Below, one piece after another: positions 1 through 7,954 of a DNA stretch of 64,000 nucleotides. Below the pieces are notes generated by a model, which ran no database searches, was not told the DNA's origin, and worked only from the letters and a program-made list of their open reading frames with translations. The translations under genes and the position numbers were made by a program. Source of the DNA: Tepidibacillus fermentans (GTDB lineage: Bacteria; Bacillota; Bacilli; Tepidibacillales; Tepidibacillaceae); assembly GCF_004342885.1 (NCBI RefSeq), contig NZ_SMAB01000005.1:1-64000 (forward strand), read 5' to 3'. Position 1 is the stretch's first letter. The number at the start of each line of letters is the position of its first letter.

Positions 1-17
1 GTGCTTACGCTTAGTGT

Positions 18-72
18 CCTCCTCATCCAGACAACAGAAATTCCGTTATCTGGATGAAGAGGTTATTTTTTC
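18..72 (+). terminator. Rho-independent terminator of an upstream + strand gene
   Basis: Two arms of about 17 bases (19-35 and 45-62) form a long stem with few mismatches around a nine-base loop. A T-rich run follows (63-71). The orientation suits a transcript entering from the left edge; its gene lies outside the window. Confidence 0.7.
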
Positions 73-120
73 TCCCACAATAATTTTACTCATACCTAAT
101 TGGGGTTTGTATCAAAACAT

Positions 121-142
121 AAAAAAGCACCCCGAAGGATGC
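121..142 (-). terminator. Terminator of the nag operon
   Basis: On the minus strand GCATCC and GGGTGC pair around a UUCG tetraloop, followed by six T. It lies 74 bases after the last gene of the amino-sugar operon and closes that transcript. Confidence 0.75.
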
Positions 143-215
143 CAATATCTACCTTTTGGTCTAGTCCCATTCTAATAGATTGGAAGCAGACTAATGATTT
201 TAACCACTTTTCCTC

Positions 216-1133
216 CTAACGAAGAACGGAAGAGGCCATCCTTACATATGTATGGCGCTTTCCTCTGACTGCAATAGAATAATTCATGATATTTTCAGGA
301 ATGGCGATTCCCGCGTACCCTGCATCACCTATATGATAAAGATCAGCACCAGCCATTTTGCTATTTAAGGCAATTTGCCGAATTGTTGCCTCATCAGCTC
401 CTTCTTGACTTGTTCCTATTGTTAACAATGCTAGGGCGCCGTTTTTGTGTATAAATCTTATTAATCTTTGCGATGACTCTATCGTAATACCCGGAACTGT
501 TCCAGGTGAAGGTAATAAAATAATATCTGCACCAGCTTCAATAAAACCCTGAATATCTTCTTCTTTTACGATCTCTTCTCCTGTTTCTCCCTCAACCCCA
601 GCTCCATGCATCTTTCCTGCTATAATCAAACCATCCTTGCCAAAAACGTGTCTAGCAGTTTCAATCGCCTTCTTTATTTCAAGATTGGTTACCCCTGTTT
701 TTGGATTACCCGTTAAACAAACGAAATCAAAACCTAAGTGCTTAGCTTCCAGTAACGTTTTTTCCGAAGCAATTCTACCTTCAGGTAATTCGATAAGTTG
801 TTCCAATTGTTTTGCTTTTGGATCTACAGGTTCTAAATTTAATCCCACAGGTCGGCCAATTAATTCTTTTAATTTTTGGATTATAGCTGATGGATTATCT
901 ACTGCGAAACCTTGAATCGATGGTCGGAAAACATTGAAGAGATTTAGTAATATCATGTCCGCGCCAAAAGCTGCAGCGATTTCAACATTGGTTACACTTG
1001 GATACAACGGTTGTACGGTACCGATAACCTCGGAAACAATAACACGACCTTCTGAAGCTTTTATCGCTTGTTTAAGATCTTGTCCTTTCATCTTTTTAAA
1101 ATCTGATGCAGTACAATCTAATAATCTTTTCAT
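216..1133 (-). CDS. Conserved TIM-barrel-like protein of the amino-sugar operon (DUF7916-like, from memory)
   Basis: This 305-residue protein is the last gene of the nag operon, 13 bases after the PTS gene, with a clear GGAGG site. It is cytosolic, with no signal peptide or membrane segment. Alternating strand/helix segments such as DMILLNLFNVF (near 60), GRPVGLNLEPVDP (near 95), FVCLTGNPKTGV (near 135), GLIIAGKMHG (near 170) and ADIILLPSPG (near 203) suggest a TIM barrel with a phosphate- or sugar-binding rim. Relatives occur beside GlcNAc/MurNAc PTS genes and are sometimes labelled hydrolases without support. Its reaction is unknown; the operon points to a step on an amino-sugar phosphate. 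Confidence 0.6.
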   Translation of the reverse strand: MKRLLDCTASDFKKMKGQDLKQAIKASEGRVIVSEVIGTVQPLYPSVTNVEIAAAFGADMILLNLFNVFRPSIQGFAVDNPSAIIQKLKELIGRPVGLNLEPVDPKAKQLEQLIELPEGRIASEKTLLEAKHLGFDFVCLTGNPKTGVTNLEIKKAIETARHVFGKDGLIIAGKMHGAGVEGETGEEIVKEEDIQGFIEAGADIILLPSPGTVPGITIESSQRLIRFIHKNGALALLTIGTSQEGADEATIRQIALNSKMAGADLYHIGDAGYAGIAIPENIMNYSIAVRGKRHTYVRMASSVLR

Positions 1134-1146
1134 TTTTTATCCTCCA

Positions 1147-2505
1147 TTACATCATTCTCATGGCATTTGCTAAAAACTCTACATCTGTACCCACAATAAC
1201 TTGAATTTCCGTAGAACTTAGCTTTATAACTCCTTTACTCCCAAGCCTTTTTAATCCATCATCATCTACTTTTGTAATATCTTTAATTCTAAGACGTAAA
1301 CGAGTCACACAATTATCTAAATGGACAATATTATCTTTTCCACCTAACGCTTCGTAGTATTTCACTGCCAAATCCTCATATTTCTTTGATCCTGTCGATG
1401 AATTCGTATCTTGCAGTTCTTCATCTTCGCGACCAGGTGTTTTCAAGTCCATCACCTTGATTAAGAAATAGAAAATAACGAAATAGATTAGACCATAAAC
1501 CAATCCAAAAGCAAAAAGTAACCATGGCCTTGTAGCTAATCCAAGATTTAAGAAGAAGTCAATGGCACCAGCCGAGAATGTAAAACCATGATGAATTCCT
1601 AGCAAGTAAGCGGTAGCCATTGAAATACCTGTTAGAACAGCGTGAACAAAATATAAAATTGGTGATAAAAACATGAAAGCAAATTCAATTGGTTCGGTAA
1701 TACCTGTTAAAAATGAAGTTAAGGCAACCCCAATTAACATCCCAGCAACTGCTTTACGTCGATGTTTTTTAGCAGTAGCAATCATAGCAAGCGCTGCAGC
1801 AGGGAGTCCAAACATCATGACTGGGAAAAATCCTGCCATAAAGATACCGGCGGAAGGGTCTCCAGCAAAGAACCGATTTAGGTCACCTGTTTTGCCTCCA
1901 TACTCACCGAATACAAACCAAACTAAACTATTAAGAACATGGTGTAATCCTACAGGTATTAACAAACGATTTAAGAAACCAAAAATTCCCACCCCTAATG
2001 CTCCTGCTCCTACAATCCATTCTCCTACAGAATTGATCCCATGTTGTATTCCTGGCCAAATATATCCAAAGATACCTGCTAGAACTAACATAGCAAAGGA
2101 TGTGATAATTGGGACAAATCGTTTACCTCCAAAAAACCCTAACCAATCAGGCAATTTCACATCATGATAACGATTATATAAAAGACCTGCAACAATACCA
2201 GCAATAATTCCACCTAAAACCGCCATATTGATCTCTTCGTTGATGGCAGTGGCACCTTTAGTTAAAACAAAATAGCCGACCGCCCCTGCTAAACCTGCTG
2301 AACCATTCCCATCCTTTGATAATCCTACCGCAACACCGATTGCAAAAAGCAATGCTAAATTGGAAAATACGGCATCTCCTGCAGCTGCAATAAAAGGAAT
2401 ATTTAATAAATCCGGTTGTCCTAAACGTAACAATAAACCTGCTGCAGGCAAAACAGCAATTGGGAGCATTAATGCTTTACCAATTCGTTGTAAAAAACCT
2501 AACAT
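1147..2505 (-). CDS. nagP: PTS N-acetylglucosamine-type EIICB permease
   Basis: Membrane sugar transporter of the glucose/GlcNAc PTS family that phosphorylates its sugar during import. Residues 1-355 form the hydrophobic EIIC channel, with the family signatures LFAIGVAVGLSKD (near 53), GITEPIEFAFMF (near 268) and LGIHHGFTFSAG (near 305). A short linker leads to an EIIB domain (about 380-452) whose phosphorylated cysteine is in DNCVTRLRLR. There is no EIIA domain, so a shared glucose-type EIIA elsewhere must supply the phosphate. Its place between murQ and a barrel-like gene, in a nagA/nagR operon, supports GlcNAc and possibly MurNAc as substrate. Which amino sugar it prefers cannot be read from the sequence. 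Confidence 0.88.
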   Translation of the reverse strand: MLGFLQRIGKALMLPIAVLPAAGLLLRLGQPDLLNIPFIAAAGDAVFSNLALLFAIGVAVGLSKDGNGSAGLAGAVGYFVLTKGATAINEEINMAVLGGIIAGIVAGLLYNRYHDVKLPDWLGFFGGKRFVPIITSFAMLVLAGIFGYIWPGIQHGINSVGEWIVGAGALGVGIFGFLNRLLIPVGLHHVLNSLVWFVFGEYGGKTGDLNRFFAGDPSAGIFMAGFFPVMMFGLPAAALAMIATAKKHRRKAVAGMLIGVALTSFLTGITEPIEFAFMFLSPILYFVHAVLTGISMATAYLLGIHHGFTFSAGAIDFFLNLGLATRPWLLFAFGLVYGLIYFVIFYFLIKVMDLKTPGREDEELQDTNSSTGSKKYEDLAVKYYEALGGKDNIVHLDNCVTRLRLRIKDITKVDDDGLKRLGSKGVIKLSSTEIQVIVGTDVEFLANAMRMM

Positions 2506-2526
2506 AATAATACCCCTTTCTTTTGT

Positions 2527-3438
2527 TTATTTTTTATTGAAAAAGCGATAAATCGCTTCTTTCAATCTTCCATTCGCTTGACTTAAATAATATTTAGCTT
2601 GTTCCTTAGTACCTTGGGTTAAAGCGACAAATATTGCCGTTTTTAAATCATTTTCACTTTGTTCAAATAAATCTTTTGCTTGAACTTCTGATAAATTCGT
2701 CAATTCAATTAAAGTGGATATTGCTCTTTTTACCAGTTTCTTATTTATTAACTGCATATCTACCATTTGATTCTGATAAACCTTACCTAAACGAACCATT
2801 GTAGCAGTAGAAAGCATATTTAAAATCATTTTTTGAGCTGTTCCAGCCTTTAATCTTGTTGAACCTCGAATCACTTCTGGACCAACAATTGCTTCGATTC
2901 CAAACTTACTCATTTTTGAAGCTTTAGTCCTTTCATTATTACTAATTGAAATTGTTAATGCCCCAATATTATTACCAAATGTAAGGGCGGAGAGAACATA
3001 TGGTGTAGAGCCACTAGCACTTACTCCAATAATTACGTCGTTTGCTGAAAGCAAGTTTTTTTGTAATTCTTCAATCACCTGTTTTTCATCGTCTTCATTT
3101 CCCTCTAAAGGATTCCACATGGCTTCATATCCTCCAGCAATGAGCCCTATCCATCTTCCCGATTCAATTGAGAAAGTTGGGATTAACTCAACTGCATCAA
3201 GAACTCCAAGTCGTCCACTCGTTCCAGCCCCAACAACAAAGCATCTTCCCCCTTTTTGCCAACGGTCAACGATCGCATCAACAGCTTTTGCAACTGTTGG
3301 AAGGGTTTTTTCTATGGCAAGATAAATTTTTTTATCTTCTTCTGCCATTAGAGTAATAATCTCCAAAGAACTCATTTCATCAATTCTTAAACTTTTCTGG
3401 TTAGTCTGTTCTGTAATCGTTTTCTTTTCACCCATCAT
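2527..3438 (-). CDS. murQ: N-acetylmuramic acid 6-phosphate etherase
   Basis: Cleaves the lactyl ether of MurNAc-6-P to give GlcNAc-6-P and D-lactate during cell-wall recycling. It is a 303-residue protein of usual length for the family. The SIS sugar-phosphate domain has the signature GAGTSGRLGVLDA (near 70), with EGNEDDE near 113 and VSASGSTPYV near 139. The C-terminal third is helical, as in MurQ. Its start codon overlaps the nagR stop (ATGA). Its product feeds NagA, made from the same operon, so cell-wall MurNAc and GlcNAc meet at one intermediate. Confidence 0.92.
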   Translation of the reverse strand: MMGEKKTITEQTNQKSLRIDEMSSLEIITLMAEEDKKIYLAIEKTLPTVAKAVDAIVDRWQKGGRCFVVGAGTSGRLGVLDAVELIPTFSIESGRWIGLIAGGYEAMWNPLEGNEDDEKQVIEELQKNLLSANDVIIGVSASGSTPYVLSALTFGNNIGALTISISNNERTKASKMSKFGIEAIVGPEVIRGSTRLKAGTAQKMILNMLSTATMVRLGKVYQNQMVDMQLINKKLVKRAISTLIELTNLSEVQAKDLFEQSENDLKTAIFVALTQGTKEQAKYYLSQANGRLKEAIYRFFNKK

Positions 3439-4163
3439 TTTACCCTCGGCATATCAATGATAAATTTGTATCGATCGGCACGATAGATAGATTTAACTAC
3501 TTCTAATGGCTTTCCATCTTCAAGATAGCTGTATCTTTGAATCAATAATACAGGGGCTCCCTCGTGAATATCTAATATTTCACTTTCGGTTTTTCTAGCT
3601 ATTGACGCCTCAAGGATTTGGGTTCCATGGCCAATCTTCATTTTTAAGGTATTTTCAATATATTCATACAAAGATCCGTTAACGATTTCTTTACTTAATC
3701 CTTTTACTAGATCTACTGGTAAATATGAGACCTCATAAGCCATCGGGATACCATCTGCTAAACGAACTCGTTTTACTTCAAAGATGAGAGTTCCTTCTTC
3801 AATTGCTAATTTACTAGCAATCCCATGACTACTAGGAATGATCTTAAAATCTATTAACTTTGTACTTGGCTCCATTCCTCTTGTTTTCATATCCTCTGAA
3901 AAACTTGTTAATCCCTTTAATGTTTGCTCAATTTTTTGTCTTGCTACATAGGTGCCTTTGCCTTGTTTACGAATCAGATAACCGTCATTTACAAGACTAT
4001 TGATAGCTTGTCGTACTGTCATTCTACTTATTTCATATTTTTCGGAAAACTCCCGTTCTGAAGGAATTAAATCACCCGCTTTTAATTCCTTCTTTTCAAT
4101 CATTTCTTTAATGATTTCTTCAAGCTGATAATAGATGGGTAACGGAGAATTTTTATCGATCAT
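3435..4163 (-). CDS. nagR: GntR/HutC-family repressor of amino-sugar genes
   Basis: DNA-binding regulator with an N-terminal winged helix (about 1-70: GDLIPSEREFSEKYEISR, then TVRQAINSL) and a C-terminal UTRA effector domain (about 90-242). This matches NagR/YvoA, which is released by GlcN-6-P or GlcNAc-6-P. The start is taken at 4163: the ATG begins MIDKNSPLPIYYQ, the usual N-terminus, after an AAAGG-type site. A longer reading from 4217 only adds residues from the nagB remnant. The likely operator is in front of nagA (5531-5550). With nagB deleted, the GlcN-6-P pool that NagR senses may behave differently; that is inference. Confidence 0.88.
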   Translation of the reverse strand: MIDKNSPLPIYYQLEEIIKEMIEKKELKAGDLIPSEREFSEKYEISRMTVRQAINSLVNDGYLIRKQGKGTYVARQKIEQTLKGLTSFSEDMKTRGMEPSTKLIDFKIIPSSHGIASKLAIEEGTLIFEVKRVRLADGIPMAYEVSYLPVDLVKGLSKEIVNGSLYEYIENTLKMKIGHGTQILEASIARKTESEILDIHEGAPVLLIQRYSYLEDGKPLEVVKSIYRADRYKFIIDMPRVK

Positions 4164-4282
4164 AAACACCAACCTTTTCCATTTTCTTAATGACAGACAT
4201 TGCTTTTGCGTCTGCAATAATAGTCACATTCGGATGCTTTTTTGGCCAATGCTTTGTAATCTTCTACCTCAATGATTTTCAT
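4153..4282 (-). pseudogene. nagB: nagB remnant: both ends joined by an internal deletion
   Basis: Between nagA and nagR, where nagB normally sits, only 130 bases remain. The start ATG overlaps the nagA stop (ATGA at 4279-4282) behind an intact GGAAGGAGG site. The first codons read MKIIEVEDYKALAKKA, like a NagB N-terminus. That frame then hits TAA at 4187-4189. The next frame reads HPNVTIIADAKAMSVIKK and ends VGVYDR-stop at 4153, overlapping the nagR ATG, like a NagB C-terminus. The middle of a roughly 240-codon gene is therefore missing and the two ends are out of frame. Glucosamine-6-P deaminase is not made from here. Confidence 0.72.
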
Positions 4283-5481
4283 ATTCCTTTTCCTCCTTCC
4301 CGGTTGTATGCTAATTCGCCTCTACAAAATGTCATAACGACTTGATTGTTTTCATCCAGCACAACGAGATCAGCATCCTTGCCAACTTTAATACTGCCTT
4401 TTCGATCAAATACATTCAGTTGTTTTGCTGGATTCGTTGAACTCATATATATGATGTCTTCCAACGTGCAATCCGTAAACTCCATCATATTTCTTATGGA
4501 ATCCTTCATTTTTAAAATGCTCCCGGCTAATGTGCCATCTTTTAAGGTTGCCTGTTGATCACGAACAAATACTTCTTGCCCTCCTAATTGATAGACACCA
4601 TTTCCTAAACATTTTGCTCTCATCGCATCTGTTACGAGTACGATCCCTTCTTTTCCCTTTTGTTGAAAAATCAATTTAACCATTTCTGGTCGTACGTGAA
4701 TCCCATCTACAATCAGTTCCGCTTTGACTTGATCATGTAATAAAACTGCTCCAACAACCCCGGGTTCGCGGTGATGTAGACCACGCATTCCGTTAAATAG
4801 ATGGGTAGCATGAGTAACCCCCGCTTTGATTGCTTCTACCGCTTCATCATATTTAGCATCAGAATGTCCAATAGAAGCAACAACACCTGTTTCGCGCAAA
4901 TAAGCAGTTAGCTCTAATCCTCCCTCTCTTTCAGGGGCTAAAGTTACCAGTTTAATCTGATTCTCTGATATAGTCTGCCATTGTTTAAATCGTTTGATGT
5001 CTGGTTCAGTAATGGCATGGGGAGGTTGTGCTCCTGCTCTTTTCACTGAGATAAACGGCCCTTCGAGATGAACTCCTAAAACCTCAGCTTTTCCCGCATT
5101 ATTTTCTTTTTTCATATAATTAGCTACATTGATCAGGGCTCGTTCAATTTCTTCTTCCTCTTTTGTAATCGTCGTAGCTAAGAAGCTGGTTGTACCTTCC
5201 TTTGGCAAAGCACTTGCAATCGTTTCAATCGCTTCAATGGTAGCATCCATTGTATCTGCACCTGCTGCACCATGAATATGAAGGTCGATCATTCCAGGAA
5301 TCAATTTATACTCATTTGGAAACTGAATCACTTCAATACCATTTATATCTTGAAAGTTATCCATCTTACATATTTCCGATATTTTACCATTTTCAACTCG
5401 AATGTATCCTTTTTCAATCTTCGCTTCTTCCTCGAAAATGGTCACATTTGCAATAATAAAGCGGTTTTTTTTTGAAATCAT
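4279..5481 (-). CDS. nagA: N-acetylglucosamine-6-phosphate deacetylase
   Basis: Removes acetate from GlcNAc-6-P to give GlcN-6-P. This 400-residue amidohydrolase has the usual length. Landmarks are the strand before the metal site, LIPGMIDLHIHGAAGAD (near 57), VLGVHLEGPFIS (near 137), SIGHSDAKYDEA with ATHLFNGM (near 208-230) and the catalytic aspartate in VLVTDAMRAK (near 282). It is the first gene of the amino-sugar operon, behind a NagR-type operator. In B. subtilis nagA-nagB-nagR form one unit; here the order is kept but nagB is gutted. GlcN-6-P may go straight to GlmM for wall synthesis, or to a deaminase encoded elsewhere. Confidence 0.93.
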   Translation of the reverse strand: MISKKNRFIIANVTIFEEEAKIEKGYIRVENGKISEICKMDNFQDINGIEVIQFPNEYKLIPGMIDLHIHGAAGADTMDATIEAIETIASALPKEGTTSFLATTITKEEEEIERALINVANYMKKENNAGKAEVLGVHLEGPFISVKRAGAQPPHAITEPDIKRFKQWQTISENQIKLVTLAPEREGGLELTAYLRETGVVASIGHSDAKYDEAVEAIKAGVTHATHLFNGMRGLHHREPGVVGAVLLHDQVKAELIVDGIHVRPEMVKLIFQQKGKEGIVLVTDAMRAKCLGNGVYQLGGQEVFVRDQQATLKDGTLAGSILKMKDSIRNMMEFTDCTLEDIIYMSSTNPAKQLNVFDRKGSIKVGKDADLVVLDENNQVVMTFCRGELAYNREGGKGI

Positions 5482-5525
5482 GCTGTTAAAACTCCTTTTA
5501 ATTTTCTATATTTATCTTATCATTA

Positions 5526-5555
5526 AGATAACTAGATGTCTATACCACTTGTAAA
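5526..5555 (-). promoter_or_regulatory. nagA promoter with NagR (dre-type) operator
   Basis: On the minus strand TTTACA (5550-5555) and TTATCT (5526-5531) are 18 bases apart. Between them lies AGTGGTATAGACATCTAG (5533-5550), which carries the GGTATAGAC core of NagR/YvoA dre sites (B. subtilis type TTGGTATAGACAACT). A repressor bound there would cover the spacer and -35. No catabolite-control cre site was noticed. Confidence 0.68.
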
Positions 5556-5580
5556 TAAAAAAAATTTTTCTGTAATCATC

Positions 5581-5605
5581 AAAAAGAGGAGATTTTTCTC
5601 TCCCC
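5581..5605 (-). terminator. Terminator after the Gfo/Idh gene
   Basis: On the minus strand GGGGAGA pairs with TCTCCTC around a short A-rich loop, then five T. It lies 51 bases after the oxidoreductase stop and just upstream of the nagA promoter. Confidence 0.6.
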
Positions 5606-5655
5606 TGTTCTAGTTTTATTTCATATACAATATTCTTATGCATTCGGTTTTAATG

Positions 5656-6552
5656 TCAAATATTCTCAATAATCATTTCACATATTTCATGAGTTTTCAA
5701 AGCATCATCCATCATTTCTGTTGTTGATCGATCTTCTCGAATAATATCGATAAATTCATTGATGATATCGATAAATCCTCTTCGATATAACGTTGGTTCC
5801 CAATCATTCCCAAAAAATCTTTTCTCTTCTCCATTCTCGTATTGAATGGTTTCTAATAAGTTTCTAACCACCCATTTCTTTTTAGGAACGATATATTCAA
5901 GTACCTCTTCATTAACCCCATGGTCACGGTTTGTCATTCCAATTGATGTAAAATCTTTCCCTTTAAACTTTACAACAAGTTGATGTAACTTCCCATCCTG
6001 AATGAAAGAATCGACATCAATTTCCTCAATCTTATCTCCTGATAAAAATCTTAGGGTATCAACAACATGAATAAAATCATCATAAATAACCTCTCGTATT
6101 TCTTTCATCTTATTTACCCTGTTTTTTTGCATAATAATGATTTTTGGGCCTTGAATCGTTTGTAAATTCTTGTACATTGGGGCGTAACGACGATTAAACC
6201 CCACCATGAATTTTACATTTTGGTCTTTAGCCAGTTGAATAATTTCCCTTGTTTCTTTCATTGAATAAGAAATCGGTTTGTCCACGTAAACATGTATTTT
6301 ATTTTTTAATAATTTCTCAATAATCGGCACATGTGCTTCTGTTGCTGAATGAACAAAGGCAGCATCTACATTTCGATCAATGAGTTCATCTACATGATTT
6401 AATCGGTGAGTAACTCGGTATTTATCTGCTAAAAAGTTTAATCTTTCATTATTTCTCGTTACAAATACAATATCAATCCCTTTAATCGTGCTTATAACGG
6501 GCAGATATGCCTTTTCTGCAATGTCACCTAAGCCTATTACACCTATTTTCAA
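5656..6552 (-). CDS. Gfo/Idh/MocA-family NAD(P)-dependent oxidoreductase
   Basis: A 298-residue cytosolic dehydrogenase-like protein. The N-terminus MKIGVIGLGDIAEKAYLP is a Rossmann GxGxxA loop. HVYVDKPISYSMKET near 90 carries the EKP-type lysine, here DKP, that marks the family. FMVGFNRRYAPMY near 115 is the start of the C-terminal domain, and a catalytic-type histidine lies in YDDFIHVVDTLRFL near 160. Members oxidise or reduce sugars, inositols and sugar acids; the substrate here is unknown. It stands apart from the nag operon, with its own terminator, and next to a broken SGNH gene. Similar genes are often called MviM. Confidence 0.75.
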   Translation of the reverse strand: MKIGVIGLGDIAEKAYLPVISTIKGIDIVFVTRNNERLNFLADKYRVTHRLNHVDELIDRNVDAAFVHSATEAHVPIIEKLLKNKIHVYVDKPISYSMKETREIIQLAKDQNVKFMVGFNRRYAPMYKNLQTIQGPKIIIMQKNRVNKMKEIREVIYDDFIHVVDTLRFLSGDKIEEIDVDSFIQDGKLHQLVVKFKGKDFTSIGMTNRDHGVNEEVLEYIVPKKKWVVRNLLETIQYENGEEKRFFGNDWEPTLYRRGFIDIINEFIDIIREDRSTTEMMDDALKTHEICEMIIENI

Positions 6553-6578
6553 GATGATCTTCCTCCTTTAAAGAATGT

Positions 6579-7439
6579 TTATTCTTCCATAAAATACTTT
6601 TTCACTGTTTGAAAAATATATTGGTTGCCTATTTCATTGGGATTATATCCGTTCTTTAAGAGAACCTGAGTTAAAGCTCGACCATCTTCTAGTCTTAGTT
6701 TTTCAAATCCTTCATAGATATCAATAAAATCCCAACCTTTTGAATGAATAAATTCTTTTGATCGTTGTAAATAATCTTTCGGTTTTAAACCTAAGGAGTT
6801 ACTACCCATTTCTGTCGTACGGTTTGGAGAAAGGAGGATGATTTTGGCATTTGCTGATTTTTCTTGAAACTGCTCCATGATTTTTTCTAAGTTTGCTAGT
6901 GTAGTCTCAATTGGAATATTTTTGCGATAATCATTCAATACACCTGTTTCAAAAAGGATTACCGTCGGAACTTGTTGGCTCACTTCCTCTGCCTTATTCT
7001 ATTCTAAAATCTCTGATGTGGTAAGAGAATCATAATCGGTCAACATATAACTCAGTTGTTCTAAACCCTTGACATTCGTTTGAAGATCATTTTGTAATAA
7101 CGAGACCCATAATTTCTCTTTTGGAATTGGTGATTTTTCTGATATACTACTTCCCAAAACCGAAATTCGAGCTGAACCATATTGTTTTGATTCGCTCACT
7201 AAAGATTCAAGAAGTTTTAGATTTGCTACATCCGACTTTGAATTTTCCTCATTAGATCCTTGATCTTTATTTCGCCCTTGATCTCCATTCGTTTTAGGCT
7301 CAATATTTGCTGCTATGGCTTGATTTTTATTCCTTTGTTCAAAATAAATATTTCCAAATACAATAACCGTTATCGTAGATAAGAATAGAAGAATAATGAG
7401 TAAATATTGTAGCTTTTTTGCGGTATCTTTCCGATTCAT
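6579..7439 (-). pseudogene. SGNH/GDSL hydrolase-like gene broken by an in-frame amber codon
   Basis: Two open segments lie in one frame and are separated only by TAG at 6999-7001. The first (from ATG 7439 with TAGGAGA) has an N-terminal membrane anchor, a low-complexity N/K/E/S linker and ISVLGSSIS, the place of the nucleophilic serine. After TAG come five sense codons and then VILFETGVLNDYR, the Asn block of SGNH enzymes. The terminal block, usually DGxHPN, reads NGYNPNEIGN, so the catalytic Asp and His are both Asn. Together this looks like a decaying membrane-anchored hydrolase. A separate downstream start at GTG 6983 is possible but would make only the C-terminal half. A sequencing error would explain TAG but not the lost Asp/His. 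Confidence 0.66.
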
Positions 7440-7605
7440 CGTTTTCTCTCCTAAAGTCATTCTATAGATTATTGGAGTTTGGAAATGATGTCCAATTATC
7501 TCTTATGGTAGCGATAATTGGCTTTATTTTCAAGAAAAAAAAGAAGCACTCACAAGCGATTGCTATCTATGTTTCCTTTTGTCAGAATCAAACGGACTAG
7601 AAATC

Positions 7606-7809
7606 TCAGATGATATCCCCTTTATGTTCTTCAGGTATAATAAATAGAGCAATGATGTAAGCCAAGATTAGTGGAAATAAACCTGTAGGGATAACTAACA
7701 AAGCATAGACGAGTCTGACAACTGTTACATCAATGTTAAAATACTCCGCAACTCCACCTAGCACCCCACCAACCATCCGATATCGCCTCGATCTACGTAA
7801 CCTTTTCAT
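7606..7809 (-). CDS. PspC-domain small membrane protein
   Basis: A 67-residue protein. The pattern RSRRYRMVGGVLGGVAEYF, then NIDVTVVRLVY, is the PspC signature. One long hydrophobic stretch (about 33-57) follows, then an acidic tail. PspC proteins sit in the membrane and often take part in envelope-stress responses. The start is the ATG at 7809 after AAAGGGTGA; a TTG one codon earlier is less likely. It is a single gene between a decayed hydrolase and uvrA. No partner psp genes are present here. Confidence 0.82.
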   Translation of the reverse strand: MKRLRRSRRYRMVGGVLGGVAEYFNIDVTVVRLVYALLVIPTGLFPLILAYIIALFIIPEEHKGDII

Positions 7810-7954
7810 CAATTTTTCACCCTTTCCTACTTACACTGTACATTTATTATAACGCATCCCCATTTATTCGATCGATACTTCAACTTTCTCATTCCAATTT
7901 ACAATCTTAATGAAATGAATGTTCTAAAAAAACACCTGTATAAGATTTACAACA

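Noticed and set aside
102-118. GGTTTGTAT near the left end as another repeat fragment
   Set aside because: Only nine bases match and there is no paired arm or core nearby.
1673-2167. A 164-codon + strand frame inside the PTS gene
   Set aside because: Antisense shadow of the EIIC coding region; proline/asparagine-rich composition is typical of antisense frames.
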